Shown here piece by piece: positions 62,507 to 64,000 of a stretch of DNA of 64,000 nt; position 1 is the stretch's first letter; the number at the start of each line of letters is the position of its first letter. The position numbers were made by a program, and so were the translations under genes. The DNA comes from Pectinophora gossypiella (taxonomy: Eukaryota > Arthropoda > Insecta > Lepidoptera > Gelechiidae), in contig NW_026063246.1 of assembly GCF_024362695.1 (NCBI RefSeq), forward strand, positions 930,001 to 994,000. Reading direction: 5' to 3'. A model generated the notes under the pieces. That model saw only the letters and a program-made list of their open reading frames with translations, did not search any database and had not been told where the DNA came from.

Positions 62507-64000
62507 ATGTCGTCCACGGAAGCTTCAGGATACACTCCACAAGGGCCGCGTCTCTCAAAAAATCGTGAGCGAATCAGAGTGTCCCGCAGCAAAACTCGGG
62601 ATGAACAGCCCATTCGGAGACGTCGGTCTGTGACAAGTTTGCGTGATAAACACCGCCGTCATAAACGACAAACTTACCGTAGCAGGTCTCGAAGGCGATA
62701 CTCGTCCAGTAGCACCAATAGTAGTAGACATCCACATTCTTCTCACCAACACCATCGCCGCTCAGCTACCAGTACGTCTGAAAGTTCTGATGATTCGTAC
62801 TATAATAAAAATCGAAACGCAAAGAGTAGGAAACGTAAGCGTCGTTCCCAATCTAACACCTCATCATCAGATAATTCACGTTCATCGACTGTATCAGAAA
62901 GATCATCGCGTCCAAAACGACGGCATAGTAAGAATTCAAAACGTAAAAGAAAGTCATATTCGACATCTCGCCGAGATATCGACGTTATGAGAAAATTATC
63001 ACGTATGTTTCGTAAGACCGATCACTACTTTGAAGGGGCACAAAATGTGCTCCCCGAATTCAACCCGGATGCTAATGAACAATCGGCTATAAATTGGATT
63101 CGCAAGGTTAATGAAACCGCTAAAATCTATAAATGGAATGACAAGCAGATTATTTTCTACGCTATTCCAAAATTAGCCGGCCATGCAAAGAAATGGTATC
63201 AGGGGCTTAGTACGCTAAATTTAACCTGGCGTGAATGGCAGAAGAAAATAATAAGAACCTTCCCTGACGACCGGAACTATGCTGACCGTTTATATGAAAT
63301 GTTAGAAAGAAGGAGCAGAAGAGAGGAATCTCTGGAGGATTACTATCATGACAAAGCGAGATTAGTAAAAATGTGTGGGATAAGAGGGCGTAATGCGGTT
63401 GACTGCATTGTCAATGGAATTTATGACAATAATATTCGTTTAAACGCTCAGGGTTCGAGTTTTAATAGGCCTCCGCAGCTACTTAAGTATCTACGCCGTA
63501 TTTCAAGAAAAAGCAATCTAATCCCACGTAAATTCAACTTAAGCCGAAATGAGAATGTTGTAACGACAAATCGTGATATTACAGCCAATACTCAGAAATC
63601 AATAAACAAGCTTCAGGAACGTAACAAAAATGCTCAATGCTACAATTGTTTAGAGACAGGACACACATCACGTACTTGTACAAAACCAATTAAACGGTGC
63701 ACCAAATGTTTGCGTCTCGGACACGATGTCCAAAAATGTAAAGTAATCCAAAACTTTCGTGAGCAGTATGGCAGTAAAAATAAAGAAAGTAATGTGACAA
63801 ATAATAGAACGGAGCCAGTTCAAAATGTCTTAAAAATTTCATCGGACAACCAAACTAACGGCAAGTATTTTAAATCTATTACTTTAAATGGAGTTAAAAG
63901 ATCCGCATATATTGATTTCGGTAGCCAATGCACCCTTATTCGCAAAATGATAGCGGATGAGGCTCATCTCGCTATAGTAAAGTCAGGTCTGCCCGTAATT
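62507..64000 (+). CDS. Gag-protease start of a Ty3/gypsy-like element, runs off the window
   Basis: Open for 498 codons from the ATG at 62507 (MSSTEASGYTPQG) to the window edge with no stop. Residues 1-160 are extremely rich in arginine, serine and lysine, with RS-type runs. A Gag capsid-like region follows (about 170-330, with KLAGHAKKWYQGL and LEDYYHDKARLVKMCG). Two zinc knuckles, CYNCLETGHTSRTC and CTKCLRLGHDVQKC, lie at about 381-412. A retropepsin-like site, YIDFGSQCTLI, lies near 468-478, with DFG in place of DTG or DSG. Pol should lie to the right. A retrotransposon Gag-Pol is the best reading; a domesticated gag gene is the alternative. Confidence 0.8.
   Translation, partial: MSSTEASGYTPQGPRLSKNRERIRVSRSKTRDEQPIRRRRSVTSLRDKHRRHKRQTYRSRSRRRYSSSSTNSSRHPHSSHQHHRRSATSTSESSDDSYYNKNRNAKSRKRKRRSQSNTSSSDNSRSSTVSERSSRPKRRHSKNSKRKRKSYSTSRRDIDVMRKLSRMFRKTDHYFEGAQNVLPEFNPDANEQSAINWIRKVNETAKIYKWNDKQIIFYAIPKLAGHAKKWYQGLSTLNLTWREWQKKIIRTFPDDRNYADRLYEMLERRSRREESLEDYYHDKARLVKMCGIRGRNAVDCIVNGIYDNNIRLNAQGSSFNRPPQLLKYLRRISRKSNLIPRKFNLSRNENVVTTNRDITANTQKSINKLQERNKNAQCYNCLETGHTSRTCTKPIKRCTKCLRLGHDVQKCKVIQNFREQYGSKNKESNVTNNRTEPVQNVLKISSDNQTNGKYFKSITLNGVKRSAYIDFGSQCTLIRKMIADEAHLAIVKSGLPVI

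Noticed and set aside
62281..62990. Short frames at 62281, 62322, 62555 and 62643
   Set aside because: They overlap the long frame from 62507 that holds Gag motifs and continues to the edge; the short ones are in other frames.

Overview
The window reads as insect nuclear DNA, most likely from a moth or butterfly (Lepidoptera). It is AT-rich and has no bacterial-style operons. It carries tRNA-derived SINEs with the lepidopteran hallmark tail (motif CAGCAGTGGGACGTATA). Those SINEs sit among a maT-type mariner, BEL/Pao, Ty3/gypsy and DIRS retrotransposons, LINEs, Helitron helicase fragments and many fold-back MITEs. I see no convincing host gene; almost every long reading frame belongs to a mobile element, so this is a repeat-dense, probably heterochromatic or intergenic stretch.

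Layout from left to right. 1-960: weak intergenic sequence. 1023-1789: two inverted copies of a 372-bp MITE. 1930-4290: broken DIRS-like element. 4591-5893: maT mariner with perfect TIRs and one frameshift. 6060-7260: 118-bp satellite, then a Helitron helicase C-terminal fragment (7303-7566), a fold-back MITE, a TA-flanked 1340-bp fold-back (8606-9945), and a mosaic of lepidopteran repeats and a SINE up to 13857. 14980-20398: full Ty3/gypsy element on the minus strand (353-bp LTRs, 3 differences). 20598-26766: full BEL/Pao element on the plus strand with identical 162-bp LTRs and one 1718-residue ORF. 27152-28102: two MITEs. 28660-30900: GC-rich LINE ORF1 remnant. 31044-32140: BEL-like gag fragment. 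32142-35600: higher-order satellite. 35600-38284: 5'-truncated LINE on the minus strand. 38285-43737: MITE, helicase fragment, SINE and satellite, with an exact 629-bp higher-order period. 43738-49110: structurally complete DIRS element on the minus strand, with 191-bp identical inverted repeats and an internal complementary region. 49476-61030: an inverted copy of the 6060-13857 block, interrupted by a second BEL element (51513-57133) that has lost reverse transcriptase and RNase H. 61035-62506: truncated MITE and SINE-like sequence. 62507-64000: start of another Gag-protease polyprotein that runs off the window.

The parts interact as mobile elements do. The intact BEL at 20.6-26.8 kb is the kind of element that could supply reverse transcriptase to the RT-less BEL, although the two differ in LTR sequence. 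The DIRS, both BEL elements and the SINEs have inserted into older Helitron-associated satellite, and copies elsewhere in the window supply the matching empty sites. The block of satellite, helicase fragment and fold-backs occurs three times, and its copies give conflicting histories (SINE, MITE and point changes group them differently), which suggests exchange between copies.

The most notable items are the RT/RNase H-deleted BEL with near-identical LTRs, the complete DIRS with its circle-junction region, the ~55-kb span bounded by inverted copies of one repeat block, and two satellite families that both carry paired YY1/Pho-like sites 16-17 bp apart.
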